64,000 nt of DNA from Bacteroidales bacterium (lineage in GTDB: Bacteria > Bacteroidota > Bacteroidia > Bacteroidales > UBA1402). Shown here one piece after another: positions 1 to 7,443 of this stretch. The notes below the pieces were generated by a model. That model saw only the letters and a list, made by a program, of their open reading frames with translations. It was not told where the DNA came from and searched no databases. The position numbers and the translations under genes are program-made. The stretch's first letter is position 1. Each line of letters begins with the position of its first letter. Location of the stretch: positions 267,648-331,647 of the forward strand of contig JAFUIP010000014.1 of assembly GCA_017468435.1 (NCBI GenBank), in the 5' to 3' direction.

Positions 1-2
1 TG

Positions 3-134
3 GATTATCTCAACAGTCTTGAGCCGCTGTACGAAGACAAGTATTTGAAGCATTATCGTTTCGATAAGCCCTTGGTGGTAAAAACAGACGGCAAAAAAGG
101 AATAGGTATTTTGACGAAAGCCAGCGAAGATTAA
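3..134 (+). CDS. C-terminal end of an unidentified protein (5' end outside window)
   Basis: Frame 3 is open from the window edge to TAA at 132-134 and gives 43 residues beginning DYLNSLEPLYEDKYLK and ending GILTKASED. The tail is charged, with no membrane segment or sorting motif. I do not recognise the family from this short piece. It is convergent with the LytTR gene that ends 11 bases away, with no obvious terminator between them. It is accepted as coding because the other two plus-strand frames hit stops early and residue use looks natural. Confidence 0.55.
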   Translation, partial: DYLNSLEPLYEDKYLKHYRFDKPLVVKTDGKKGIGILTKASED

Positions 135-145
135 GCGTCCGAAGA

Positions 146-1096
146 TTAAACGTTTTCGTCGGTGGAGGCGTCGGTATCGATGTCTTCGGGCGTGGTGAAA
201 CGATCCATCACGCGGGAGCTGTAGGTCTTCGATACGGGAATATTGGGAATCTGTTCGTGGTCGAGGTCGAGAATGAGACCTTCGTCGCTCTTGCGCAGCA
301 CTTTCACTTTGTCGAGATTCACCATGTACGAGCGGTGGCAGCGCATCATCAGGCGGTCGCCGATGTGTTCGTCTAAGCTCTTCATGGAGTTGCGCAGCAT
401 GAAGTGTTCGAGCTTGCCTTTCACCTTGTAGTAAATCTTCACGTAGTTGTCGGCCGACTCTATGTAATAGACGCTGTTTTTATCGATAGACAGTCGTAAA
501 TCGCCCTTTTCATCGTAGAAACAAATCATTTCGTTGCGGGGCATGGTCTTGTTGCGCTGGCGATGTTTTTCCTGAAGATGATTCACCTGGCGGCTCTTTT
601 CCCTCAAAGCGAAATACAACCAAAGTATGGTGTAAGGAATGAGCAGCACCATGGAAGTTTTTTTGACCGCATCCACCCAGGCAATGATAAGACGGATAAA
701 CACGTTGATTTTGTTGAAACGTTCCAGCACAAAGACTTTGAACGAAGAGAATATCAGCGCCATCAGCACAATTTCGAGCAAGATGATGCCTATGTATCCC
801 AAATAGGTAACAGTGTGTTTTCGCGAATAAAAATACAGAAAGGTTCGTGTAATGCCAATGACGCTGAGTCCGGCCAAAATGACCAAGCTTGAATACAGGA
901 AATACACGAAAGAATCGCCGTCTTCCAAGCCGAAACGTCCGGCCCAAGTGCCCGAGTTAAAGGGCTGATACAAATTGAGGAAGAGCATGGCAAACAGCGC
1001 CGTAAAGAGAACCAAACGAACCACATTGCCTTTCTCGTTGATGTAAGAAGGCAATGCCCAAGCCGGATGTTTTGTTTCTTTAGACGATTTTTTCAT
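146..1096 (-). CDS. Membrane-anchored LytTR-family DNA-binding regulator
   Basis: The 316-residue protein has about four hydrophobic segments in its first 165 residues (for example around 28-45, 63-84, 97-118 and 135-163). A charged linker follows, then a LytTR DNA-binding domain from about residue 190 to 300. The domain carries typical features: 'YYIESADNYVKIYY', the 'HRSYMVNLDKV' stretch and a C-terminal 'IPVSKTYSSRV'. There is no receiver domain, so this is not a classical response regulator. Membrane-bound LytTR proteins are common in Bacteroidetes and are thought to read a membrane signal directly. The target is unknown. ATG at 1094-1096 is supported by a TACCTTTG box 27-34 bases upstream. 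Confidence 0.85.
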   Translation of the reverse strand: MKKSSKETKHPAWALPSYINEKGNVVRLVLFTALFAMLFLNLYQPFNSGTWAGRFGLEDGDSFVYFLYSSLVILAGLSVIGITRTFLYFYSRKHTVTYLGYIGIILLEIVLMALIFSSFKVFVLERFNKINVFIRLIIAWVDAVKKTSMVLLIPYTILWLYFALREKSRQVNHLQEKHRQRNKTMPRNEMICFYDEKGDLRLSIDKNSVYYIESADNYVKIYYKVKGKLEHFMLRNSMKSLDEHIGDRLMMRCHRSYMVNLDKVKVLRKSDEGLILDLDHEQIPNIPVSKTYSSRVMDRFTTPEDIDTDASTDENV

Positions 1097-1122
1097 TGCT
1101 CAGATTTTGGCAAAATGGCGCA

Positions 1123-1130
1123 CAAAGGTA
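1123..1130 (-). promoter_or_regulatory. -7 promoter box of the LytTR gene
   Basis: On the minus strand this reads TACCTTTG, an exact match to the Bacteroidetes TAnnTTTG consensus. Transcription would start near 1116, about 20 bases before the ATG. It is only 12 bases beyond the stop codon of the upstream symporter gene, so the regulator can be transcribed independently. Confidence 0.6.
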
Positions 1131-1141
1131 AGAAATATTTC

Positions 1142-2479
1142 TTATCCTAAAAATTGGCCCAGGAAGATAAGCAGGATTACCAAAGGCGATACGTAACGCA
1201 CCAAGAAACGGAAAATCGACCACACGCGTAGCTTTATCTTTCCATTGTTGCTCAGGCTGTCTTTCAGTTCTGGCGCGGGCAGCACCCAACCCACAAAAAT
1301 GCAGACACACAGACCGCCCAGAGGCATGAAAATTTGCGAAGTGATTTTATCGAGGAAGTCGAATATGTTCAGGCCGAAAAGTTGGATGTGGCCGAGTTGG
1401 CCGAGCGAAAGCGAGGCCAACACCACGAGCGGCACGTTAATCAGACTGGCCACCACTGCAGCCTTGCCGCGTTTCATGTTGAATTCTTCGCCAAAATAAG
1501 CCGTCACCACTTCGAGCAAGGAGATGGTGGAAGTAAGCGTTGTCACCAGAAGCAAAAGGAAAAAGATGATGGCGAAAACAGAACCGCCGGGCATTTGGTT
1601 AAACACGTGAGGCAGTGTGATGAACACCAATTGCGGACCTTGTCCCGGATCCAATCCCATAGAAAAAACAGCAGGGAAAATGGCTACCGCTGCCAAGACA
1701 GCCACAAAAGAATCTATCGTCGCCACCTGAAAAGTCGTGTTCTCCAAGTTGACATCTTTCTTTACGTATGAACCATAAGTGAGCAAGCATCCCATACCGA
1801 TGGAAAGCGAGAAAAAGGCTTGTCCCATGGCGCTCAGCACCACATCTGCCGTAATTTTGTGAAAATCGGGTTTAAAGAGAAATTTCAGTCCTTCGCCTGC
1901 GCCGGGCAAGGTTACCGAACGAATGGCCAAAACGATGATAAAGACGAACAAAATGGGCATCAGCATGCGCGAGCTGTTTTCAATGCCCTTCTTCACCCCG
2001 AACGACACCACCAGACAAGTGATAATCATAAAAGCCACCGCCATCACAATGGGACGAAGATTATGAGTAGAAAATGCCGTGAAATTATTGGCCAAATCTG
2101 TGGGTGTTTGTCCAATGAAATCGAACTTGATGGCTTGGAATGCATATTCGAGCGTCCAGCCGGCCACCACGTAGTAAAATCCCAAAATCAGGAAGGAGCA
2201 GAGCACGCCCATTTTTCCCAGCAGCGACCACTTAGGACGTCCCAAAGCCTTGAATGCACCCGATGCGTTACGTCCGCCCATGCGGCCAATGCTCATTTCG
2301 GCCATCATCACGGGGAACCCCATCAGCAGCACGCAAAGCACATAAACCAGAAAAAATGCAGCGCCGCCGTTTTGTCCCAACAAGTACGGAAAGCGCCATA
2401 TATTACCCAATCCCACAGCCGATCCGGCCACCGCCATGGTGATACCAATCTTAGTCGCAAAATTACCTCTGTTTTCCAT
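1142..2479 (-). CDS. Sodium-dependent transporter of the neurotransmitter:sodium symporter (NSS/SNF) family
   Basis: The 445 residues form about eleven hydrophobic helices. The N-terminus carries the NSS hallmark 'GSAVGLGNIWRFPYL' (residues about 18-32), which in the LeuT fold forms the unwound TM1 that binds Na+ and substrate. Further support is 'GGAAFFLVYV' in TM2 and 'SLSIGMGCLLTYGSY' in TM6. It should sit in the inner membrane and import an amino acid or related compound with Na+; the substrate cannot be read from sequence. The length is normal for bacterial NSS members. It has its own TATCTTTG promoter box. The upstream region contains a large hairpin and a tandem repeat array. Confidence 0.93.
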   Translation of the reverse strand: MENRGNFATKIGITMAVAGSAVGLGNIWRFPYLLGQNGGAAFFLVYVLCVLLMGFPVMMAEMSIGRMGGRNASGAFKALGRPKWSLLGKMGVLCSFLILGFYYVVAGWTLEYAFQAIKFDFIGQTPTDLANNFTAFSTHNLRPIVMAVAFMIITCLVVSFGVKKGIENSSRMLMPILFVFIIVLAIRSVTLPGAGEGLKFLFKPDFHKITADVVLSAMGQAFFSLSIGMGCLLTYGSYVKKDVNLENTTFQVATIDSFVAVLAAVAIFPAVFSMGLDPGQGPQLVFITLPHVFNQMPGGSVFAIIFFLLLLVTTLTSTISLLEVVTAYFGEEFNMKRGKAAVVASLINVPLVVLASLSLGQLGHIQLFGLNIFDFLDKITSQIFMPLGGLCVCIFVGWVLPAPELKDSLSNNGKIKLRVWSIFRFLVRYVSPLVILLIFLGQFLG

Positions 2480-2499
2480 TTTCCTTCAAATAAGGGGAC

Positions 2500-2507
2500 A
2501 AAGATAG
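2500..2507 (-). promoter_or_regulatory. -7 promoter box of the NSS transporter gene
   Basis: The minus strand reads TATCTTTG, matching TAnnTTTG, 21-28 bases upstream of the ATG at 2479. It lies immediately downstream (in the minus direction) of the 2521-2557 inverted repeat, so read-through from the repeat region into the transporter would be separated from this start. Confidence 0.6.
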
Positions 2508-2520
2508 TGCAAAGCGAGCG

Positions 2521-2557
2521 GAGAAGCAAACCCGAGTTTACTCGAGGTTTGCTTCTC
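2521..2557. repeat. Long inverted repeat (hairpin) between two minus-strand genes
   Basis: Arms 2521-2536 and 2541-2557 are complementary over 16 pairs with one bulged T, around a TTTA loop (gagaagcaaacccgag / ctcgaggtttgcttctc). It could end transcription coming from the 2858-3643 gene and the repeat array, but it lacks a clear U-tract on the minus strand, so a terminator call is tentative. It may instead be the degenerate end of the neighbouring repeat array. Confidence 0.6.
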
Positions 2558-2580
2558 CCGAGCTGCAGCCTATCTTGCGA

Positions 2581-2857
2581 GGCCGAAAGGCCGAGAAAGA
2601 TAGAGAAGCTTCACGCAGTGAAGATTCTAACTATCTTGATAAGAGGAGGCCGAAAGGCCGAGAAAGATAGAGAAGCTTCACGCAGTGAAGATTCTAACTA
2701 TCTTGATAAGAGTAGGCCGAAAGGCCGAGAAAGATAGAGAAGCTTCACGCAGTGAAGATTCTAACTATCTTGATAAGAGTAGGCCGAAAGGCCGAGAAAG
2801 ATAGAGAAGCTTCACGCAGTGAAGATTCTAACTATCTTGATAAGAGGAGGCAGAAAG
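2581..2857. repeat. Tandem array of four 67-bp units, each able to form two hairpins
   Basis: Near-identical units begin at 2581, 2648, 2715 and 2782, with a stub at 2849-2857 that abuts the stop codon of the next gene. Units differ only near their last bases (gagga or gagta). Each unit contains GGCC-GAAA-GGCC (a stem with a GNRA loop on the plus strand). It also contains a long hairpin: AAGATAG-AGAA-CTTCAC-gca-GTGAAG-TTCT-CTATCTT, with one G/A mismatch and a two-base bulge. A degraded partial copy (tatcttgcga) lies at 2571-2580. No open frame in it looks like a real gene. Transcribed from the minus strand it would be the 3' UTR of the outer-membrane-type gene. Confidence 0.9.
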
Positions 2858-3643
2858 TTAAAATGACTTCCCTAATTTGATGCTGATGGTATAAACGCTG
2901 CGGATGTCGAGGTTTTCCATGCGGCTACCAATCCACCACGAGCTGCCACGCTCACTGCGGATATTTCTGATTCGGGAACCAAATTCCAACGAAGAATATA
3001 GTTTTTGAAAAAGTGGCTCGTAGCCCAGATTTGTTGAAACATAAGGATCGACTCTTTTGTCACCGAAAGTGTAACGAGCATTAACGTACAGAGGTTTCGC
3101 CACCTCGTCAATGTGGTCGATTATTATAGGACGAAGTCCTGCTCCGGCACCCAAGAAGAAATTTTCGTTGAAATGATATCCGGCAACGGCATCGACGCTA
3201 ATGCTCCAACCTAAACCTCTACCCAATTCTATCATGGCGTTGAATCCCTTCTGATGCTCATTTCCAAATATCAATTGCGAAGTTCCGCTGGATGTCATCT
3301 GTTGTTTCCCTCTCGATAACAAAGGCCACCCCGCCAAGGCAATAATTCCGCCTCCTGCCATCATTCCGAGTGCGTAAACCGGTGCCACATTCATCACGGG
3401 ATACGGTCCGGATTCTTGGAGAAACAAGGTGTGAAGCAGCAATCCTACACCGGTGGCCGCAAGCGTTGCTCCGCTCATCACTATCGCTCTTCCGGCATCG
3501 TTGCAGGCGCGGCCGTTTGTGGCGTATGTCGAAAAATCTGTTGAGTCTTGAAAACTCTGCCATGATGTGTTTTGAGCCTGTATTCTCACACTCGTCAAAC
3601 AAAGCAACACCAAGGCTGCCAAATAAATACAAATCTTTTTCAT
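2858..3643 (-). CDS. Secreted outer-membrane-type protein of unknown function
   Basis: The 261-residue protein starts with a signal peptide (MKKICIYLAALVLLCLTSV, cleavage likely after IQAQ). The middle has two glycine/alanine-rich hydrophobic stretches (about 50-75 and 85-110), possibly inner-membrane helices or hydrophobic barrel strands. The C-terminal half alternates polar and hydrophobic residues (GYHFNENFFLGAGAGLRPI, VNARYTFGDKRVDPYVSTN) and ends in phenylalanine. Terminal Phe and this alternation are typical of Bacteroidetes beta-barrel outer membrane proteins. I cannot assign a named family. Its stop codon touches the 67-bp repeat array. No clear TAnnTTTG box was found upstream. Confidence 0.75.
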   Translation of the reverse strand: MKKICIYLAALVLLCLTSVRIQAQNTSWQSFQDSTDFSTYATNGRACNDAGRAIVMSGATLAATGVGLLLHTLFLQESGPYPVMNVAPVYALGMMAGGGIIALAGWPLLSRGKQQMTSSGTSQLIFGNEHQKGFNAMIELGRGLGWSISVDAVAGYHFNENFFLGAGAGLRPIIIDHIDEVAKPLYVNARYTFGDKRVDPYVSTNLGYEPLFQKLYSSLEFGSRIRNIRSERGSSWWIGSRMENLDIRSVYTISIKLGKSF

Positions 3644-3713
3644 AGTTGTAAAAATCTTGTTGTAAAACTATCGCATAGACATCAAATGTGAAATAATGTT
3701 ACAAACTTCTTCG

Positions 3714-3721
3714 TATTTTTG
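3714..3721 (+). promoter_or_regulatory. -7 promoter box of the THUMP-like methyltransferase gene
   Basis: TATTTTTG fits TAnnTTTG. The predicted start near 3728 leaves about 12 bases before the ATG at 3740. This supports the ATG over the in-frame TTG at 3719, which lies inside the promoter box. Confidence 0.5.
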
Positions 3722-3739
3722 CGCCGAAAAATTGTCAGC

Positions 3740-5068
3740 ATGCAAAGAAATCCCGTTCAGCAAACATTTGTCAAGGAACATATCAACGATGACGTGCGCG
3801 ATTTGGCTTTGAAGGCGGCGCGTTATCCCGATGTCGATATGGCCAATGCTTTGGTGCAAATAAAAGGATATCAGGCAATTAAGCAAAAAGTGCCCGCTTG
3901 GTATGCTTGTGAGTCTTTGCAATTTCCGCCCACGCTTTCCTTGGAGCAATCTTCGTCGGAGGCCACGGCGCGATACAAGGCCGCCTTGCTCGATGCGTTT
4001 TTACCGATGGAATCGCGCAAAAAAGGAGTCGATTTGACGGGAGGCTTGGGCGTTGATGCGTATTTTCTCTCGGAAACTTTCGATGAATATGTCTATGTGG
4101 AACGTCAGGAATTGCTTTGCCAGCTGGCGAGACATAATTTTTCGCAACTCGATCGCGGGCAAATTTCTGTGCAATGCGCTGAGGCTGAGGAATATTTGCA
4201 AAGTATGAATCCGGTAGATTTTATCTTCCTCGATCCGGCGCGTCGCGATGACAAGGGCAAGAAAGTGTTTGCGCTTCAAGATTGTACGCCCGATGTGTCG
4301 GCGCTGTTTTCCTCTCTGAGCAAGAAATGTCGTCTGTTGATGATAAAGCTTTCTCCGATGTTGGATATAAGTTTGGCGCTCAGGCAATTGGCTTCAGTTG
4401 TGGCTTGTCATGTCCTGGCGCTCGACAACGATTGCAAGGAATTGTTGCTTTGTTGCTGTTTCGAAAATGATGCTTCGCATGGCTCGCTTGACGGCGCTTC
4501 TTCCGAAGTACGCATTCATACTTGTAATCTTCTGAGTAAGAGGAATCTGGCGCAAGAGTTTGCTTTCACGCGAGAGGAGGAAAGCCAAGCCATTTGTCGT
4601 TTTGCGTCGTTGGGTGCATCATCGAGCGCTTTGTTGGGTGCTTCCGTTGCTTCCGTCACTTCCGTCGCTTCCATCGCTTCCGTCATTGAAAACGGCCTTG
4701 CAGGGCACTTTCTTTACGAGCCCAATGTAGCTTTGTTGAAGGCCGGCGCTTACAAAATTCTTTCGCAGAGCTTTGATTTACAGAAACTTCACCTTAATAC
4801 GCATTTGTATGTTTCAGCGGTTTTGCAGGCCGATTTTCCCGGACGCGTTTTCAAAATCGTAGAAGCCTTGTCGCCATCGGCCAAGGAGACGAAAAAACGC
4901 CTGCAAAGTCTGCAACAAGTGAATGTGGCCACGCGTAATTATCCGGAATCTGTGGAGACGATTCGCAAAAAATACCGCATAAAAGAAGGCGGCCAACTTT
5001 ATTTGTTTGCCGCCACCTTAGCTGATAATCAGAGAGTACTGTTGCTTTGCGAGAAAGCGGAGCGTTAG
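3740..5068 (+). CDS. THUMP-like domain class I SAM-dependent methyltransferase
   Basis: This protein (442 residues from ATG 3740) has the SAM-binding motif 'DLTGGLGVDAYFLSE' around residue 95 and the 'FIFLDPARRDDKGKK' segment typical of Bacteroidetes THUMP-like methyltransferases. The C-terminal part ('FKIVEALSPSAKETKKRL', 'YPESVETIRKKYRIKEGG') matches the THUMP-like domain that usually follows. The substrate is probably RNA by analogy, but it is unproven. An alanine/serine/valine-rich stretch (about residues 296-318) is encoded by a short tandem repeat and looks like an expanded linker. The frame can be extended to a TTG at 3719, but that overlaps the promoter. Confidence 0.82.
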   Translation: MQRNPVQQTFVKEHINDDVRDLALKAARYPDVDMANALVQIKGYQAIKQKVPAWYACESLQFPPTLSLEQSSSEATARYKAALLDAFLPMESRKKGVDLTGGLGVDAYFLSETFDEYVYVERQELLCQLARHNFSQLDRGQISVQCAEAEEYLQSMNPVDFIFLDPARRDDKGKKVFALQDCTPDVSALFSSLSKKCRLLMIKLSPMLDISLALRQLASVVACHVLALDNDCKELLLCCCFENDASHGSLDGASSEVRIHTCNLLSKRNLAQEFAFTREEESQAICRFASLGASSSALLGASVASVTSVASIASVIENGLAGHFLYEPNVALLKAGAYKILSQSFDLQKLHLNTHLYVSAVLQADFPGRVFKIVEALSPSAKETKKRLQSLQQVNVATRNYPESVETIRKKYRIKEGGQLYLFAATLADNQRVLLLCEKAER

Positions 5069-5103
5069 CGAAACTTTCGAGCAATGCTCGCGCGAGCGGA
5101 AGC

Positions 5104-5190
5104 GAGCGCGAATCTTCGTCGAGCGCGAATCTTCGTCGAGCGCGAATCTTCGTCGAGCGCGAATCCTTCGTCGAGCGCGAATCCTCGCAT
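5104..5190. repeat. 17-bp tandem repeat in a convergent intergenic gap
   Basis: The unit gagcgcgaatcttcgtc starts at 5104, 5121, 5138, 5155 and (after a one-base insertion) 5173, giving about five copies. It fills the gap between the methyltransferase stop (5068) and the stop of the oppositely oriented nucleoid-protein gene (5207). No terminator hairpin is evident there besides the repeat itself. The copies may differ in number between strains. Confidence 0.85.
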
Positions 5191-5206
5191 CGCGTAGGCT
5201 TCGACT

Positions 5207-6229
5207 TTATGATTCTTCGTTGTAGTAAACCTTGTAATACTTGCCTTTGTCGTCTTCGCCCTGCTCGATAAGGTTGCGATTGCCGTGCACGTAAATGTGG
5301 AAATTCTTGTCGAGCTTGATGACACTTTTCAGCGCACGCGATTGTTTCTTCACCGCACCTTCCGAAATGGCAAAATCATCGTCCAATGCAATGCCGCGCT
5401 GGTCTTGAAATTGACAAGTGTATTGGTCGAAAGCATCGATGACTTCGGGCTGTCCAATGACTTGTTGGGCAAAATCCTGCATCTTGAAACGATCGTTTTC
5501 CTTGAAAAATTCCATCGAGCGATTCAGGAAATCGGCCTGGTCGGCGCGGCTCACTTCGAACTGTTTGGGCAATTCCTTGATGGCGAAGTCCTTGCACATG
5601 CTTAGCACATCGTGCGTGTTGGAATATGAATCGCGACGCTGACGCGCGTTCAGAAAATCGTCAATCCAGAAAACGGCTTCGCTTCGGTTGGCATGATCTA
5701 CCACCGAGAGCGCATAGCCATCTTCGCGTTGACGGTTGAAAATGAGGCAGCCTTTGTCGAGTTTGCGCGTGCTGATGCCCTCCTGACATTGCAGTTGTAA
5801 AGCATTATCTTGATAATCGCTACGCAAGAAAATTTCCTTGTTTTCAGACTTGAACAATCCGATGGCTTGCACGGGTTCTTCGTCCAACTCACCTTCGAAA
5901 TAAGCCACGAAAAACTCACCTTGCTTAATGTTGGGATGCTCGCTTTTCTCGTACAAATGCTTGGCCAAAAGTTTGGATTCTTCCAACAAAGTTTCAGGTG
6001 CATCGAAAATGTTTGACGCGCAGGCAAAAACTACGTTTTCATCGAGGTTTTCTTCGTCATACAGCTGAAACATTTCTTCCGATTTAGATGCCAATGCAAA
6101 ATAATCCGTCAGGACTTCTTGCAGATTCTCGTCGATGGAAAGAAGATTTTCGGCAAAGTAACAAGCGTCTTCTTTGCTTTTATTACCTACTTTGTGTAGA
6201 GCTAAATATTTCAGTTCCAGTGCATTCAT
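5207..6229 (-). CDS. Nucleoid-associated protein of the NA37/NdpA family
   Basis: The 340-residue protein resembles the 37-kDa nucleoid-associated family. It opens with 'LELKYLALHKVGNKSKEDACYF', has the acidic 'LLSIDENLQEVLTDYF' region and the central 'NIKQGEFFVAYFEGELDEE' strand region, and ends in a basic DNA-facing part. E. coli NdpA (YejK) binds the nucleoid; the exact role in Bacteroidetes is not known. It is the last gene after acs and prfB on the minus strand, but 118 bases with short repeats separate it from prfB. No clear TAnnTTTG box was found for it. Confidence 0.8.
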   Translation of the reverse strand: MNALELKYLALHKVGNKSKEDACYFAENLLSIDENLQEVLTDYFALASKSEEMFQLYDEENLDENVVFACASNIFDAPETLLEESKLLAKHLYEKSEHPNIKQGEFFVAYFEGELDEEPVQAIGLFKSENKEIFLRSDYQDNALQLQCQEGISTRKLDKGCLIFNRQREDGYALSVVDHANRSEAVFWIDDFLNARQRRDSYSNTHDVLSMCKDFAIKELPKQFEVSRADQADFLNRSMEFFKENDRFKMQDFAQQVIGQPEVIDAFDQYTCQFQDQRGIALDDDFAISEGAVKKQSRALKSVIKLDKNFHIYVHGNRNLIEQGEDDKGKYYKVYYNEES

Positions 6230-6278
6230 TGTTGCTTTAATAATTAAAAACTTCGAGTCAAACTATTTTTTCGACAAG

Positions 6279-6347
6279 GTTAAACTTTCGTCTTCGGCGT
6301 TAAACTTTTAGATTCCGCGTTAAACTTTTCAAGCTTAGATGAAACTT
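6279..6347. repeat. Short degenerate 20-bp repeats between prfB and the NA37 gene
   Basis: The heptamer-plus motif gttaaactttt recurs at 6279, 6299 and 6319 (period 20), with a fourth degenerate copy (tgaaactttta) at 6340 that runs into the prfB stop codon. It lies in the 118-base gap between two minus-strand genes. It could be part of the prfB 3' UTR or a binding array upstream of the NA37 gene; nothing in sequence decides this. Confidence 0.6.
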
Positions 6348-7434
6348 TTATTCGGCGCCGAATTCCATCAGATAAGCCTTGATGAAGTCGTCCAAATCGC
6401 CGTCCATTACGGCTTGAACGTTGGAAGTCTGGAAGTTGGTACGATGGTCTTTCACGCGGCGATCGTCGAACACGTAGCTGCGAATCTGCGAGCCCCATTC
6501 GATTTTCTTCTTGCCGGCTTCGATCTTGGCCTGTTCGGCACGGCGTTTTTCCAACTCCATTTCGTACAATTGCGATTTGAGCAGGCGCAGCGCATTTTCC
6601 TTATTGCCCAACTGTGAGCGGCTTTCGGTATTTTCAATCACGATGCCCGTGGGAATGTGGTGCAGACGCACACCGGTTTCCACCTTGTTCACGTTCTGGC
6701 CGCCGGCACCCGACGAACGGAAAGTGTCCCAAGTGATATCAGAATCCTTGATTTCAATTTCAATGGTATCGTCCACCAAAGGCACCACAAACACCGAACT
6801 GAACGAGGTCATACGCTTTCCTTGCGCATTGTAGGGTGATACGCGCACCAATCGATGCACACCGTTTTCGCATTTCAGATAGCCGAAAGCAAAATCGCCT
6901 TCTACCGTCATGGTAGCAGTTTTGATACCCGCATCGTCGCCATCTTGCCAGTTGGTAATCTGGATTTTATAGCCGTGATTTTCGCAATAGTGCTGATACA
7001 TTCTGAACAACATTTCGGCCCAGTCTTGGCTTTCGGTACCACCGGCTCCGGCGTTCACCTTGAGCACAGCACCCAACTTATCTTCCTCGTGGCGAAGCAT
7101 GTTCTTCATTTCGAGGCCTTCGATAAGCGACAAAGTCTGTGCGTAATTCTGGTCGATTTCTTCTTCGCTCAGCGCTTCTTCCTTATAAAAATCGTAAGCC
7201 AACAAAAGTTCCTCGCAAGCGGTTTCAACAGCCTTGTAAGACTCTATCCACGAGCGCAGTTCCTTTAGTTTTCGCATTTGTGTTTCGGCAGCCTTTTGGT
7301 CGTTCCAAAAATCAGCAGCCTGGGTTTTTTCTTCTTCGACAGCTAATTGAGAGATCTTTCCGTCGATGTCAAAGATACCTCCTCAGCGCGTGCTCGCGCT
7401 CCTGAACTTCTTTAATCTGTTCGGTCGTAATCAT
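6348..7434 (-). CDS. prfB: Peptide chain release factor 2, expressed by programmed +1 frameshift
   Basis: RF2 releases nascent chains at UAA and UGA. The first 21 codons (ATG at 7434, MITTEQIKEVQEREHALRRYL) end at an in-frame TGA (7369-7371). A +1 shift at CTT TGA C continues into DIDGKISQLAVEEEKTQ and the remaining 340 residues, for 361 in total, the normal RF2 length. The GGQ catalytic motif (SSGAGGQNVNK) is near residue 245. The stop-recognition region reads VSPYNAQGKRMTSFSS, with SPY where enterobacteria have SPF. Acs ends only 9 bases upstream, so the two are probably cotranscribed. The downstream frame alone would lack the N-terminus. Confidence 0.96.
7369..7383 (-). promoter_or_regulatory. 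prfB autoregulatory frameshift site (AGGAGG ... CTT TGA C)
   Basis: On the minus strand the coding sequence reads AGG AGG TAT CTT TGA C. The Shine-Dalgarno-like AGGAGG (7378-7383) sits three bases before the slippery CTT, just as in E. coli prfB, where it stimulates the +1 shift. When RF2 is scarce, ribosomes pause at TGA and shift, making more RF2. This site is one of the few strong SD-like sequences in a genome whose genes otherwise show weak SD signals. Confidence 0.95.
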
Positions 7435-7443
7435 AGTGAATAA

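Noticed and set aside
1820..2737. Plus-strand open frame of 305 codons running into the 67-bp repeats
   Set aside because: Antisense to the NSS transporter and then translating repeats; His/Gln/Lys-rich nonsense composition.
2581..2857. Regularly repeated units considered as a CRISPR array
   Set aside because: The whole 67-bp unit repeats without unique spacers and no cas gene is nearby.
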